From Kineosporia sp. NBRC 101731 (GTDB taxonomy: Bacteria; Actinomycetota; Actinomycetes; Actinomycetales; Kineosporiaceae): a stretch of DNA of 64,000 bases. Both the position numbers and the translations under genes were made by a program. The notes below the pieces were generated by a model. That model did not search any database and was not told the DNA's origin. It worked only from the letters and a program-made list of their open reading frames with translations. Position 1 is the first letter of the stretch, and every line of letters begins with the position of its first letter. The DNA lies in NCBI RefSeq assembly GCF_030269305.1, contig NZ_BSTC01000001.1:757467-821466 (forward strand). Direction: 5' to 3'. Shown in pieces: positions 34,412 to 43,344 of the stretch.

Positions 34412-35747
34412 CGCGCTGTCCTGGGACGATCTCGCCGGGGCCCGGATCGGCATCTACGGCCTGGGCCGCGAGGGCGAGGCTTCGCTGCGCGCCTGCCAGG
34501 CCCGGGGCATCGAGCCGTTGCTGGTCGACGACAACCCGCCGACCGGTGACATCGAGGGCCGCAAGGTGCTGGCGACGGCCGAGGGTGGCGCGCAGGCACT
34601 GGCCGTCTGCGAGATCGTGATCAAGTCACCGGGGATCAGCCGGTACGCGGAGAACGTGACCAGCCTGATCAACCAGGGTGTGCAGGTGGTCGGCGGGCTC
34701 GGGCTGTGGGTGCAGGGCGCCGACCCGGAGAAGGTCGTGCTGATCACCGGCACCAAGGGCAAGAGCACCACGGCCTCGATCACTGGTCACCTGCTCAAGG
34801 GCCTGGGATACCGCACCCTGGTCGGCGGCAACATCGGCGTGCCGCCCTTCGACCCGGCGCTCGACCCGGCCGTGGGCGGTCCCGATCAGGACTTCTGGGT
34901 GATCGAGGTGTCCAGTTACCAGGCCACCGACATCCTCACCGTTCCGCACGTGGTCGGGGTGACCTCGCTGAACCCCGACCACCTGCCCTGGCACGGGAAC
35001 GACCTGGAGACCTACTACCGCGACAAGCTGAGCCTGGCCGGCCGGCCCGGGGCCCGCTGGACCGTGGCGAACGGCGACAGCACGGAGATCCGTGAGCGCA
35101 GTGGTCTGCTCGGCCCGCAGGTCGAGTGGGTCACGGCGCAGGATGCCGCCCAGTCGTGGATCGACGAGCTCGGTCTTCTCGGGGTGCACAACCGCCGCAA
35201 TGCCGCCATCGCCCGCGTCCTCCTGCAGAAACTCGGGGTGCCGGCGGCGGACGACGAGGCCGCTCTGCGCCGGGCCGCCACCGGTTTCGCCGGGCTGGAG
35301 AGCCGTCTGCAGCAGGTCGGCATGATCGACCAGGTGGGCTTCGTCGACGACGGGCTGTCCACCAACGTGCTGCCGACGCTGGCCGCGGTGGAGGCGTTCG
35401 ACGGCCGCCGGGTCGCCCTGATCGTCGGTGGGCAGGACCGGGGCATCGACTACCGGCCGCTGGCCGAGGGCCTGCGGGGCCGCGACACCGAGGTGCTGGT
35501 ACTGACCACCCCGGACAACGGCCCCCGCATCGCCGCCGAGCTGAACCAGACCGGCTCCGGGCCCAACGTTACGGTGAAGGAGACCGCCGACCTGGACGAG
35601 GCGGTGGAGGAGGGTTACGCCTGGGCTCGCCCCAACGGCGTGGTCCTGCTCTCCCCGGCCGCGCCCAGCTTCGGTCGTTTCCGCGACTACCGGCACCGCG
35701 GTGAGGCATTCGTCGAGGCGATGAACCGGATCTCCCGCCGGGGCTGA
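34404..35747 (+). CDS. murD2: UDP-MurNAc-L-Ala:L-glutamate ligase (MurD2)
   Basis: A 447-residue Mur ligase. N-terminal UDP-binding Rossmann part IGIYGLGREGEASLRAC, ATP loop TGTKGKSTTA (about residues 115-124), VIEVSSYQATDI, TSLNPDHLPWHG, LGVHNRRNAAIARVLLQ, and the C-terminal GLESRLQQVG and ALIVGGQDRGIDY blocks. It resembles MurD but belongs next to MurL, where it adds L-Glu rather than D-Glu to UDP-MurNAc-L-Ala; that specificity is inferred from the neighbour. It starts eight bases inside murL. Confidence 0.87.
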   Translation: MSDALSWDDLAGARIGIYGLGREGEASLRACQARGIEPLLVDDNPPTGDIEGRKVLATAEGGAQALAVCEIVIKSPGISRYAENVTSLINQGVQVVGGLGLWVQGADPEKVVLITGTKGKSTTASITGHLLKGLGYRTLVGGNIGVPPFDPALDPAVGGPDQDFWVIEVSSYQATDILTVPHVVGVTSLNPDHLPWHGNDLETYYRDKLSLAGRPGARWTVANGDSTEIRERSGLLGPQVEWVTAQDAAQSWIDELGLLGVHNRRNAAIARVLLQKLGVPAADDEAALRRAATGFAGLESRLQQVGMIDQVGFVDDGLSTNVLPTLAAVEAFDGRRVALIVGGQDRGIDYRPLAEGLRGRDTEVLVLTTPDNGPRIAAELNQTGSGPNVTVKETADLDEAVEEGYAWARPNGVVLLSPAAPSFGRFRDYRHRGEAFVEAMNRISRRG

Positions 35748-35778
35748 TCCACCGCTGATCCACCGCTGATCCACCCTG
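35746..35778. repeat. Three-copy 11-bp tandem repeat after murD2
   Basis: GCTGATCCACC is present three times in a row starting at the murD2 stop, so the stop region itself is part of the repeat. Confidence 0.75.
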
Positions 35779-35780
35779 GA

Positions 35781-35815
35781 CGCCCGGCTCACCCGATCGG
35801 GGGGTTGGCCGGGCG
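35781..35815. terminator. Hairpin after the murL operon
   Basis: CGCCCGGC (35781-35788) pairs with GCCGGGCG (35808-35815). Confidence 0.55.
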
Positions 35816-35880
35816 GCCGTAGGGGTCGAGTCACCTGGAAGGGCTGATCAGGTCCTCAGTGAACCCGGGAGGACAGCGAC

Positions 35881-36822
35881 ATGTCGGCAGGTAAGTTTCG
35901 GCTGGTCACGCGCAGCGACTTCGACGGCCTGGTCTGTGCGGTGCTGCTGCGGGCGCTCGACATGATCGACGAGATCACCTTCGTGCACCCGAAGGACGTG
36001 CAGGACGGTCAGGTCGAGGTGACCGGCAATGACATTCTGACCAACCTGCCGTACGCAGCGCAGGCGCACCTGGTGTTCGATCATCACCACAGCGAGACGT
36101 TGCGCATCGGTGGCACCCCGGACAACCACATCATCATCGAGGAAGCGCCCTCGGCGGCCCGGGTGGTCTACGACCACTTCGGCGGGGCGCCGGCCTTCCC
36201 GATGGTCTCGGACGAGCTGATGCGGGCCGTCGATCAGGCGGACTCGGCCGATTACGCGCTCCACGACATCCTTGAGCCCAAGGACTGGACGCTGCTGAAC
36301 TTCCTGATGGACAGTCGCACCGGTCTGGGGCGCTTCCGGGATTTCCGGATCTCCAACTACCAGCTGATGATGCAGCTCATCGACAGCGTGCTGAACGAGG
36401 CGACGGTGCAGGACATCCTGGCCGAGCCCGACGTGGCCGAGCGGGTGGAACTGTTCACCGAGCAGACCGCGATGTTCGTGGCTCAGCTGCGGCGGGTCTG
36501 CACGGTGCGCGGTGACCTGGTCGTGGTGGATCTACGCGACGAGGAGATCATCCATGCGGGCAACCGGTTCATGGTCTATGCCCTGTTCCCGCAGTGCCGC
36601 GTCTCCGCGCACATCATCATGGGCCGGCAGGGCAAGAACACGGTCTTCGCCGTGGGCAAGTCGATCCTCGATCGCACCTCGCCCGTCGACATCGGCCAGC
36701 TGATGCTGAAGTACGGCGGTGGCGGTCACCATGCTGCGGGCACCTGTCAGGTCGCCCACGAGGACAGCGAGCGGGTGCTGAACGAGATCGCGGCGGCGGT
36801 GAACGAGTCGGTCCACGTCTGA
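35881..36822 (+). CDS. DHH/DHHA1-family phosphoesterase (exopolyphosphatase-like)
   Basis: A 313-residue soluble protein. DHH motifs: TRSDFDGLVCAVLL (residues 10-23), VFDHHHSE (about residue 64), DQADSADY (about residue 117), and the DHHA1 glycine-rich LKYGGGGHHAAGTCQV near the C-terminus (about residues 280-295). Relatives cleave short polyphosphates, oligoribonucleotides (NrnA) or cyclic-di-AMP products; this one has no membrane or extra domain, so its substrate is open. ATG preceded by GGGAGGACAGCG. Separate transcription unit from the Mur genes. Confidence 0.85.
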   Translation: MSAGKFRLVTRSDFDGLVCAVLLRALDMIDEITFVHPKDVQDGQVEVTGNDILTNLPYAAQAHLVFDHHHSETLRIGGTPDNHIIIEEAPSAARVVYDHFGGAPAFPMVSDELMRAVDQADSADYALHDILEPKDWTLLNFLMDSRTGLGRFRDFRISNYQLMMQLIDSVLNEATVQDILAEPDVAERVELFTEQTAMFVAQLRRVCTVRGDLVVVDLRDEEIIHAGNRFMVYALFPQCRVSAHIIMGRQGKNTVFAVGKSILDRTSPVDIGQLMLKYGGGGHHAAGTCQVAHEDSERVLNEIAAAVNESVHV

Positions 36823-36829
36823 AAGAGCT

Positions 36830-37792
36830 TTACCTTGAGGTCCCCCAGCGTGCCCTCCCCCTTGGTGGGGGAGGGCACGCGACGTCCATGGAGAGCCACT
36901 CCAGAATGCGCGCGGACGTCCAGGACGGGGCCTCGAGCATCGGCACATGACCGATGTTGGTGGCGGGGAAGAACGACCAGTGCGGGTTCGCCGCCGCGGC
37001 CACCCGCGCCACCCGGAAGGGCACGAGCCGGTCTCGGGTGCCGTGGATCAGCAGCACCGGCTTCTCGATGGAGCGCAGGAGTTTCGCGTAGGTGCGACGG
37101 CGGGCGAAGGTGAAGACCATGGAGCGCCCGGCCAGTGCGAAGTCGCGCGCCGTCTCTTCCACGAAGCCGCGCCGCTCGGCCAGGGCCAGATGCACGTCGA
37201 TGACGTCTTCGGTGACCCGGTCGGGGTCGTCGCAGCACAACGTGACCAGTTGCATGGCCGCGCGCTCGCGGGGAATCATGCCGCGCCGGTCGGCCAGGGC
37301 CATGCGGGCCCGCAGGGGCAGCGCCGCCTGCAGCACGTTCGCGGTGACCAGCCGGTCAGGCAGGGCGGCCGTGAGGGGCAGAACCGGATCGAGCAGTGCC
37401 AGCCCTCGCACCGCCTCCGGGTGGGCGTTGGTCAGCAGCGCACCGATCATGCCGCCCATCGAGTTGCCGACCAGTACCACCGGCTCGGGCGACAGCGCGG
37501 TGACGAAGCGGTACAGCAGATCGGCGTTGCCCGACACGCTGGAGGGACGCGGGCCGGCCGGGGTCAGGCCGAAACCGGCCAGGTCGACAGCCACCACCCG
37601 CAGGTCGGCGGTGAGGAGTGGAGCCAGGGCGGCCCAGTTGGCGTGCGACCCGCCGAGACCGTGCACGAGCACGGCCAGCGGGGCGCCGTCCGGTCCGCCA
37701 TGATCGACGTAGTGCACCGGGCCGTCAGCGAGGTCGGCCCATTTCGACTCCCCGGCGGGCCGGGCGTCGGGGCCCACGGAGATCTGCGTCAT
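36830..37792 (-). CDS. Alpha/beta-fold hydrolase
   Basis: A 320-residue serine hydrolase. The oxyanion stretch is LVHGLGGSHANW (residues 42-53), the nucleophile elbow VGNSMGGMIG (Ser at about residue 111), the acid is in LLIHGTRDRLVPF, and the catalytic His in NIGHVPMLE (about residue 285). Substrate unknown. The last 15 or so residues (CPPPPRGRARWGTSR) are encoded by the terminator hairpin, so the frame runs through its own terminator and the stop lies only seven bases from the convergent DHH gene stop. Confidence 0.88.
   Translation of the reverse strand: MTQISVGPDARPAGESKWADLADGPVHYVDHGGPDGAPLAVLVHGLGGSHANWAALAPLLTADLRVVAVDLAGFGLTPAGPRPSSVSGNADLLYRFVTALSPEPVVLVGNSMGGMIGALLTNAHPEAVRGLALLDPVLPLTAALPDRLVTANVLQAALPLRARMALADRRGMIPRERAAMQLVTLCCDDPDRVTEDVIDVHLALAERRGFVEETARDFALAGRSMVFTFARRRTYAKLLRSIEKPVLLIHGTRDRLVPFRVARVAAAANPHWSFFPATNIGHVPMLEAPSWTSARILEWLSMDVACPPPPRGRARWGTSR
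36848..36880. terminator. Strong bidirectional hairpin inside the 3' end of the hydrolase gene
   Basis: A 14-bp perfect stem (GCGTGCCCTCCCCC/GGGGGAGGGCACGC) with a TTGGT loop. It sits 26 bases after the DHH gene stop. It overlaps the last codons of the convergent hydrolase. Confidence 0.85.
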
Positions 37793-37865
37793 CAGATGTT
37801 TGTACCTCCGGCCCCACCGATCAGCAAGATGGCGTTCTCCTAGATGTTCGAAAGAGGCAACGCAC

Positions 37866-39938
37866 GTGACACCGAAAAGTTCCCTCGACCCGGCGAACCC
37901 TTTCGCTCGTCCCAGCGATTTCCCTTACGGGCTGCCACCGTTCGGTGCCGTCCGGGAGGAACACTATCTGCCCGCGTTCCGGGCCGGCGTGGCGGAGCAC
38001 CGGCGTGAGGTGGAGGCGATCGCCGCCGACGAGCGCCCCGTCTCACCCGCCACCGTGCTCGATCCGCTGGAGGCCTCCGGCGCCCTGCTGACCCGGGTGT
38101 CGGCGGTGTTCTTCAACCTGATCGGCTCCTCGATGACCGACGGCCTGCGCGAGATCGAGGCCGAGGTGAACCCGCTGCTGGCCGCTCACCGCGACCGCAT
38201 CGTGATGGACCCGGCCCTGTTCGCGCGGATCAGCGCCCTGCACGCGCAACGCGACGAGATCCCCGACGAGGAGACCCGGCGGCTGCTGCAGCGTCAGTAC
38301 GACGACATGGTGCGGGCCGGGGCGGCGCTGTCGTCCGCCGATCAGGAACGGCTGAAGGCGATCAATCAGGAGCTCGTCCAGCTCGCCTCGACCTTCCGCG
38401 AAGACCTGCGCTCGGACGCCAACGAGCTGGCCCTGCACCTCGAGGACGAGGCCCGGCTGGAGGGACTGCCCGCCGATGCGCTCGCCGCCGCGAAGGCCGC
38501 GGCCCAGGGGCGTGGTCTACCCGGATACCTGCTCACCCTGCGCCTGCCCAGCGGTCAGCCGGCCCTGGCCACCCTGACCGACCGTGACGTGCGTCGGAGC
38601 CTGTACCTGGCCTCGACGTCCCGCGGCCGCCGCGACAACGCCTACGACACCCGGCCCACGCTGACCCGCACGGTGGCTCTGCGCGCCGAGCGGGCGGCGC
38701 TGCTGGGGTTCGTGAGTCACGCCGCGTACGTCGCCGCCGACCAGACCGCTCAGACCGTCGACTCGGTGATGCAACTGCTCACCGGCCTGGTCGGGCCGGC
38801 CGTGCAGAACGCGCAGCAGGAACGCGCCGAGCTCACGCAGCGCCTGCACGCCGACGGGGTGGCTGGTGACCTGGAGCCCTGGGACTGGGCCTACTACGCC
38901 GATATGGTTGCCCGGGAACGCTTCTCGCGCGACTCGGCGGCCCTGAGGCCGTACTTCGAACTGGACTCGGTGCTGCAGCGGGGCATCTTCGCCGCGGCCA
39001 CCGGCCTCTACGGACTGCGGTTCACGCACCGCGAGGATCTGCGTGGCTACGACGAAGACGTCGACGTGTACGAGGTGTTCGACGAATCCGGCCGGGGCCT
39101 CGGCCTGGTGCTGGCCGACTGGTACTCGCGTGACGCCAAACGCGGCGGTGCCTGGATGAACTCGTTCGCCACCCAGTCGCACCTGCTCGACCGCGCCCCG
39201 GTGATCGTCCTCAATCTGAACCTCGGCCGCCCACCGGCCGGCTCACCGACGCTGCTCACGCTGGACGAGGTGGGCACCGCGTTCCACGAGTTCGGGCACG
39301 TATTGCACGGACTGCTGTCAGGCGTCCGCTATCCGCGCCTGTCGGGCACCCGGGTGCCCCGCGACTTCGTCGAGTTCCCCTCCCAGGTCAACGAGATGTG
39401 GGCGTGGCAACCCGAACTGCTGCGCAACTACGCCCGGCACCACGCCACCGGGGAGCCGCTGCCCGAGAACGCCCTGGACGCACTGGTCTCCGCCCAGTCG
39501 TACGGTCAGGGCTTCCTGATGGTCGAGATGCTCGCCGCCAGCCTGCTCGACCAGGCCTGGCACCAGCGCGGCGCCGGTGACCCGGTGATCACCCCGGAGC
39601 AGGTGAACACGTTCGAGCACCAGGTGCTGGCCGCACACGGACTGGACCTCGCCACCGTCCCGCCGCGCTACGGCAGCACGTACTTCGAGCACATCTTCGG
39701 CGGTGACTACAGCGCCGGGTACTACTCCTACCTCTGGAGCGAGGTGCTCGACGCCGATACGGTCGAGTGGTTCCTCGAGCACGGCGGCCTGAACCGCGCG
39801 GCCGGGGCGAAGTTCCGCGACCACCTGCTCTCGCGGGGTGGTGCGGTCGACCCGATGGCCGCACTGGAGAAGGTGCTGGGCCGCCCGCCCCGGCTGGAAC
39901 CGTTGCTGGAGAGGCGAGGCCTGCTCCCGGTGACGTAA
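37866..39938 (+). CDS. M3-family metallopeptidase (peptidyl-dipeptidase Dcp-like)
   Basis: A 690-residue zinc peptidase. The zinc site is AFHEFGHVLHGLL (HEFGH at residues 474-478) with the third ligand Glu in VEFPSQVNEMW about 27 residues later. The C-terminal YFEHIFGGDYSAGYYSYLWSEVLDAD motif is typical of Dcp/oligopeptidase A. It lacks a signal peptide and is likely cytoplasmic, trimming dipeptides from peptides. GTG at 37866 is chosen for its position behind AAAGAGG and for matching the family N-terminus (NPFARPSDFPYGLPPF); a longer in-frame start exists at 37800. Confidence 0.92.
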   Translation: MTPKSSLDPANPFARPSDFPYGLPPFGAVREEHYLPAFRAGVAEHRREVEAIAADERPVSPATVLDPLEASGALLTRVSAVFFNLIGSSMTDGLREIEAEVNPLLAAHRDRIVMDPALFARISALHAQRDEIPDEETRRLLQRQYDDMVRAGAALSSADQERLKAINQELVQLASTFREDLRSDANELALHLEDEARLEGLPADALAAAKAAAQGRGLPGYLLTLRLPSGQPALATLTDRDVRRSLYLASTSRGRRDNAYDTRPTLTRTVALRAERAALLGFVSHAAYVAADQTAQTVDSVMQLLTGLVGPAVQNAQQERAELTQRLHADGVAGDLEPWDWAYYADMVARERFSRDSAALRPYFELDSVLQRGIFAAATGLYGLRFTHREDLRGYDEDVDVYEVFDESGRGLGLVLADWYSRDAKRGGAWMNSFATQSHLLDRAPVIVLNLNLGRPPAGSPTLLTLDEVGTAFHEFGHVLHGLLSGVRYPRLSGTRVPRDFVEFPSQVNEMWAWQPELLRNYARHHATGEPLPENALDALVSAQSYGQGFLMVEMLAASLLDQAWHQRGAGDPVITPEQVNTFEHQVLAAHGLDLATVPPRYGSTYFEHIFGGDYSAGYYSYLWSEVLDADTVEWFLEHGGLNRAAGAKFRDHLLSRGGAVDPMAALEKVLGRPPRLEPLLERRGLLPVT

Positions 39939-39952
39939 CAACAAACTTCGTT

Positions 39953-40035
39953 CGTGATCATGCAAAACCTCCCCGGCGTTCTAGAACTGTTCCCTTCAGA
40001 GTTCTAGAACGCTGGGGAGGTTTTGCATGATCACG
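39953..40035. repeat. Palindromic element copy 4 with internal GTTCTAGAAC
   Basis: An 83-bp palindrome. Outer arms CGTGATCATGCAAAACCTCC match the other copies. Inner arms carry GCGTTCTAGAACT on each side, with a short unpaired centre. It lies 15 bases after the peptidase stop and 13 bases from the convergent ohr stop. Confidence 0.93.
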
Positions 40036-40047
40036 GAAGGGGTTTGC

Positions 40048-40482
40048 TCAGTCGCTCTCGGACCCCAGCAGCAGCACTTCCTGGCTGATGTTGCCCCGGG
40101 TGGCGCGGGAGTAGGGGCACCTCTCGTGGGCCAGTTGCAGCAGGTGCTGCGCGGTCGCCGTGTCCACCCCGCCGATCTGGGCCTCGATGCGGGCGGCCAG
40201 GTCGAGGCCGGTCTCCCGGCTGCCGACCAGGCTGATCGTCACCGACACCGCGGAGTCGCTGACATCGACCTTCTCCGCCCGGGCGGCACTCTTCAGCGCA
40301 CTGTGGAAGCAGGCCGCGTAGCCGGTGGCGAAGAGCTGCTCGGGATTGGTGCCCGGACCGTCGTCCCCACCCAGCCCGGCGGGCATCGACAGGGGAACGT
40401 CGATGCGCCCGTCGGACGACGCGGCCCGTCCCTCGCGGCCTCCCCAGGCCGTCGATGTCGCGCTGTAAAGAGCTTCCGCCAT
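40048..40482 (-). CDS. ohr: Organic hydroperoxide resistance protein (Ohr/OsmC family)
   Basis: A 144-residue thiol peroxidase that reduces organic hydroperoxides. The two catalytic cysteines are Cys58 in FATGYAACFHSAL and Cys122 in ERCPYSRATRGN, the Ohr subgroup pattern. The conserved Arg lies in GGREGRAASSDGRIDVPL. No OhrR regulator gene is adjacent; the neighbour upstream is a divergent LuxR-type regulator, 123 bases away. Confidence 0.94.
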   Translation of the reverse strand: MAEALYSATSTAWGGREGRAASSDGRIDVPLSMPAGLGGDDGPGTNPEQLFATGYAACFHSALKSAARAEKVDVSDSAVSVTISLVGSRETGLDLAARIEAQIGGVDTATAQHLLQLAHERCPYSRATRGNISQEVLLLGSESD

Positions 40483-40592
40483 CAGTGTTTCCTCGTTCCA
40501 CAGGTGGTCCCGGATGGTGCAACCGCTATCCTTCCGGACCTTGGCGGCACCGGCACATCCTGAGGTCTGATAACTCTATGTCGCCACCCTGC

Positions 40593-40606
40593 TACGTTTT
40601 GTGGTG
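40593..40606 (+). promoter_or_regulatory. Possible leaderless -10 of the LuxR-type regulator
   Basis: TACGTT at 40593-40598 ends seven bases before the GTG at 40606. GTG triplets at 40601 and 40604 are also possible starts in other registers. Confidence 0.35.
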
Positions 40607-43173
40607 TGGGGGAGCAGGGGTCAAGAGTCTGGCGTCACGACGAACCCGCCGGTCCGGTTGTTACGGGTGGGGCGGACGATGGTTGGTGGTTCCGGGATGC
40701 CGTGCTGCGCCTGCCGCAGACGCATCCCGGGCGCGACGTGCTCGTCGTCGGCGCCCCGCCCGGTTCCGGCCGCACGCGGCTGGTGCGGCGCTGGCTGGAG
40801 ACGGCTGGGGCGGCGTGGAGCTGGGTCGAGCTGTCGGGTGCGGTCACCTCGCCGATGACGGACGTTGTCGGCCCCGCGGTCCGTGGTCACCTCGACCGGG
40901 ACGGACCGGGCGGGTTCCTCGTGGTGGAAGCCGTCGACGTGCTGAGCCCGGCCGAGCTGGAAGAGCTGGTCCCGGCGGCGGCCGGGCTGCGCCTGGTGCT
41001 GCTGGGGCGGGGTGACGTACTGCCGTCCGGCCTGGCGGTGCGGCTCGCCGGCCGCGTCGCGCGGGTGCGGGGAGAAGACCTGTGGTGGCCGGCCGAGCGG
41101 GTGCAGTCGCAGGTGGCAGCGCTGACCGGCGCCCACATCGACATCGCCCGCGCCGACCGCATCCATCGCCTCACCGCCGGCTGGCCCGCCGGTGTGCTCT
41201 CCCTCGGCGCCCGTTCCCGGGTGCCCGCCCCCCGCCGCGACGCCGACACGGGCCCGGTCACGCAGGAGGGGGTCGTCGACGACCTGGTCCTGCGCGGGAT
41301 CCCCGCGCCGCTCCTGGAATTCGTGCTCGCCACCAGTCTGCTGCCCGGCCGGGCGCCCGACCCGGAGCTGTGCGCGGCCCTCGTACCCGGTGCCAACCCC
41401 GCCCGCCTGCTCGACGAGGCCCGGCGCTGGGGGCTGACGGCCGATCGCTGGCCGTTCACCGATCCGGATGTCCTGCCCGGCAGCGTCTATCACCCACTGG
41501 TCGCGGCGGCCGCCCGGCGGATGCGGGCCCGTCGGGGCGCCGGTGACGCCGAGAATCTCCGCCACGCCGGTGTGGCGGCCTCCGCGCTGGGGCGTAGTCC
41601 GCTGGCGGTCGACCTCTTCCGGGCCGCAGGAGCCTGGCAGCAGGTTCTGGTCGAATTGGAAGGCTCTGCGCCGCAAGGATTCCAGGGATGGGAGGGGGCG
41701 CATCTGCATGAGGTCATCCAAGCCCTGCCCGCACCGGTGTGGGCTGCCGGGGCCCAGGGCCGGGCCCTGGTCGCCTTCGCCGCCGCGATCTGCGGGGACC
41801 ACCTGATGGCGGCCGAGGTGCTGACCCCCGCCCCGCCGGTGGAATGGTGGCCGGCCGTGACCGGTCTGATCGGTGCCCTGGGTGGATCCACCGATGCCTG
41901 GAATCCCGAGAACGCATCTCCCTTGGAATGTTTCGGCATTCGCGACGGCTATGCCCTGAACGCCACGATCGAGGTGCTGGCTGCCCGGTCGGCCGCGTTC
42001 GCCGGCGACCAGGGCGCGGCCGCCCGGCACCTCGCGTCTGCCTGGGAAACCGGTGCCGACCGGCTGCCGCGCTACGTGCTGCTCGCCGGCCTCGGCGTGG
42101 ATGCGCTGGTCGCAGCCTGGGCGGGCGAGCTCTCCGCCGCCGGGCGGCTGGCCGATCGGGCATTCCGGCTTGCCGCTCAGGCCGGTCTGGACGGGCACCC
42201 GCTGCTCACCACGGCCGTACTGGCCCAGGCCGAGGTCCTGCGTTCCCGGGGCGAAGCCGCGGCCGCCCTGGAAGGTCTCACCGCAGCCGCCGGGATCCTC
42301 GGCGCCGGAGCCGACTTCGTGGTCACCGCGGCCGGGGGAGCCGCCCCTGCCCAGGCCCATCGGGTGCTGCGGGCCCGGCTTCTGCTCGACCTCGGCGACC
42401 GGGCCGCGGCGCGGGACGAGCTCGCCGCCCTGCACGCCGACGGCGACGAGCACCTGCCGCCCGCACTCGCCGTGCGACTGGCCCTGGCCCACGCCCGGCT
42501 CGCCGAGCTCGACGGCGACCTGGCCGCCGCCCAGTCCCGGCTGGAGGCCGCGCCCGGCGTGCCCGCGATCACCTCGGCCCTGCTGTTCGTCACCCTCCAG
42601 CGTCAGGACCAGCACGAGACCGCCGCCGTGATGGCCCGGTTCCCCGCCGATGCCGGTCCGGAAGACCGCCTGCGCCGCATCCTGTCCCAGGCCGCGCAGG
42701 CGCTCGCCGAAGGCCGTCGCGGCGCGGCGAACGACCTGGTCAACGAGGCCCTGGTGGCGGCCGAGCCGGACGGCCACCTGCGGGTCTTCCTGGATGTCCC
42801 AGCTGCGTTGCGGATGCTGATCTCGACCACGCTGCGCCGGGCGCCGGACGCTTCGCACTGGCGCCGTTGCCTGACCTCCCGGCTCGACGACGCCGGGGCC
42901 GACGACGACACCGTCGGCGTGACCCGGCGCGAGCTGGTGGTGCTCGAGCAGCTCACGACCGACCTGACACACGCCCAGATCGCGGCCGGGCTGTTCGTCT
43001 CGGAGAACACCCTCAAGTCGCACTGCCGCAATCTCTACCGAAAGCTCGGCGTCCACAGCCGGGAGGAAGCGGTCCGGATCGCCCGGGTCAAGGGCTGGCT
43101 GAGTTCCTCGCCCCGGGGTGACTCGGTGATCGATGTCAATATCACCCCGACGCCTGAGGTCATCGAACTGTGA
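40606..43173 (+). CDS. Large LuxR-family transcriptional regulator with a degenerate ATPase
   Basis: An 855-residue MalT/LAL-like regulator. The N-terminal nucleotide-binding region has VVGAPPGSGRTRLVRRWL (about residues 46-63), where the Walker A Lys is Arg. The usual Walker B aspartates are replaced (GGFLVVEAVDVL). A long helical, Ala/Leu-rich middle (about residues 230-740) looks like TPR-type repeats. The C-terminal LuxR helix-turn-helix is GVTRRELVVLEQLTTDLTHAQIAAGLFVSENTLKSHCRNLYRKL (about residues 769-812). It probably binds DNA in response to a ligand or partner, without full ATPase switching. It is transcribed toward the receiver/kinase pair and may control it. Confidence 0.87.
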   Translation: MGEQGSRVWRHDEPAGPVVTGGADDGWWFRDAVLRLPQTHPGRDVLVVGAPPGSGRTRLVRRWLETAGAAWSWVELSGAVTSPMTDVVGPAVRGHLDRDGPGGFLVVEAVDVLSPAELEELVPAAAGLRLVLLGRGDVLPSGLAVRLAGRVARVRGEDLWWPAERVQSQVAALTGAHIDIARADRIHRLTAGWPAGVLSLGARSRVPAPRRDADTGPVTQEGVVDDLVLRGIPAPLLEFVLATSLLPGRAPDPELCAALVPGANPARLLDEARRWGLTADRWPFTDPDVLPGSVYHPLVAAAARRMRARRGAGDAENLRHAGVAASALGRSPLAVDLFRAAGAWQQVLVELEGSAPQGFQGWEGAHLHEVIQALPAPVWAAGAQGRALVAFAAAICGDHLMAAEVLTPAPPVEWWPAVTGLIGALGGSTDAWNPENASPLECFGIRDGYALNATIEVLAARSAAFAGDQGAAARHLASAWETGADRLPRYVLLAGLGVDALVAAWAGELSAAGRLADRAFRLAAQAGLDGHPLLTTAVLAQAEVLRSRGEAAAALEGLTAAAGILGAGADFVVTAAGGAAPAQAHRVLRARLLLDLGDRAAARDELAALHADGDEHLPPALAVRLALAHARLAELDGDLAAAQSRLEAAPGVPAITSALLFVTLQRQDQHETAAVMARFPADAGPEDRLRRILSQAAQALAEGRRGAANDLVNEALVAAEPDGHLRVFLDVPAALRMLISTTLRRAPDASHWRRCLTSRLDDAGADDDTVGVTRRELVVLEQLTTDLTHAQIAAGLFVSENTLKSHCRNLYRKLGVHSREEAVRIARVKGWLSSSPRGDSVIDVNITPTPEVIEL

Positions 43174-43214
43174 TTATCTGGGAGCATTCTCGCCGGACAG
43201 CGCAACGAATCGTG

Positions 43215-43226
43215 CTGTTCGAACAG
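43215..43226. promoter_or_regulatory. Perfect 12-bp palindrome CTGTTCGAACAG, possible operator
   Basis: It lies in the 171-base gap between the LuxR-type regulator and the receiver gene, about 120 bases ahead of the latter. It may be a regulator site; there is no second copy to support this. Confidence 0.3.
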
Positions 43227-43344
43227 TGCCGACGGGGGAATCGGCCGGCCCCGGCTTCGTGCCGCGAGGGAGATCATTGGGGGGCGGGCGGCACATGAGA
43301 ACTTCTTGCACGACAACGGTGACGGTCTGGCCGGGGGCACTGTG

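Noticed and set aside
41739-43121. A long Arg/Pro-rich open frame inside the LuxR regulator gene
   Set aside because: It is a shifted-frame shadow of GC-rich coding DNA; the real frame has a clear C-terminal helix-turn-helix.
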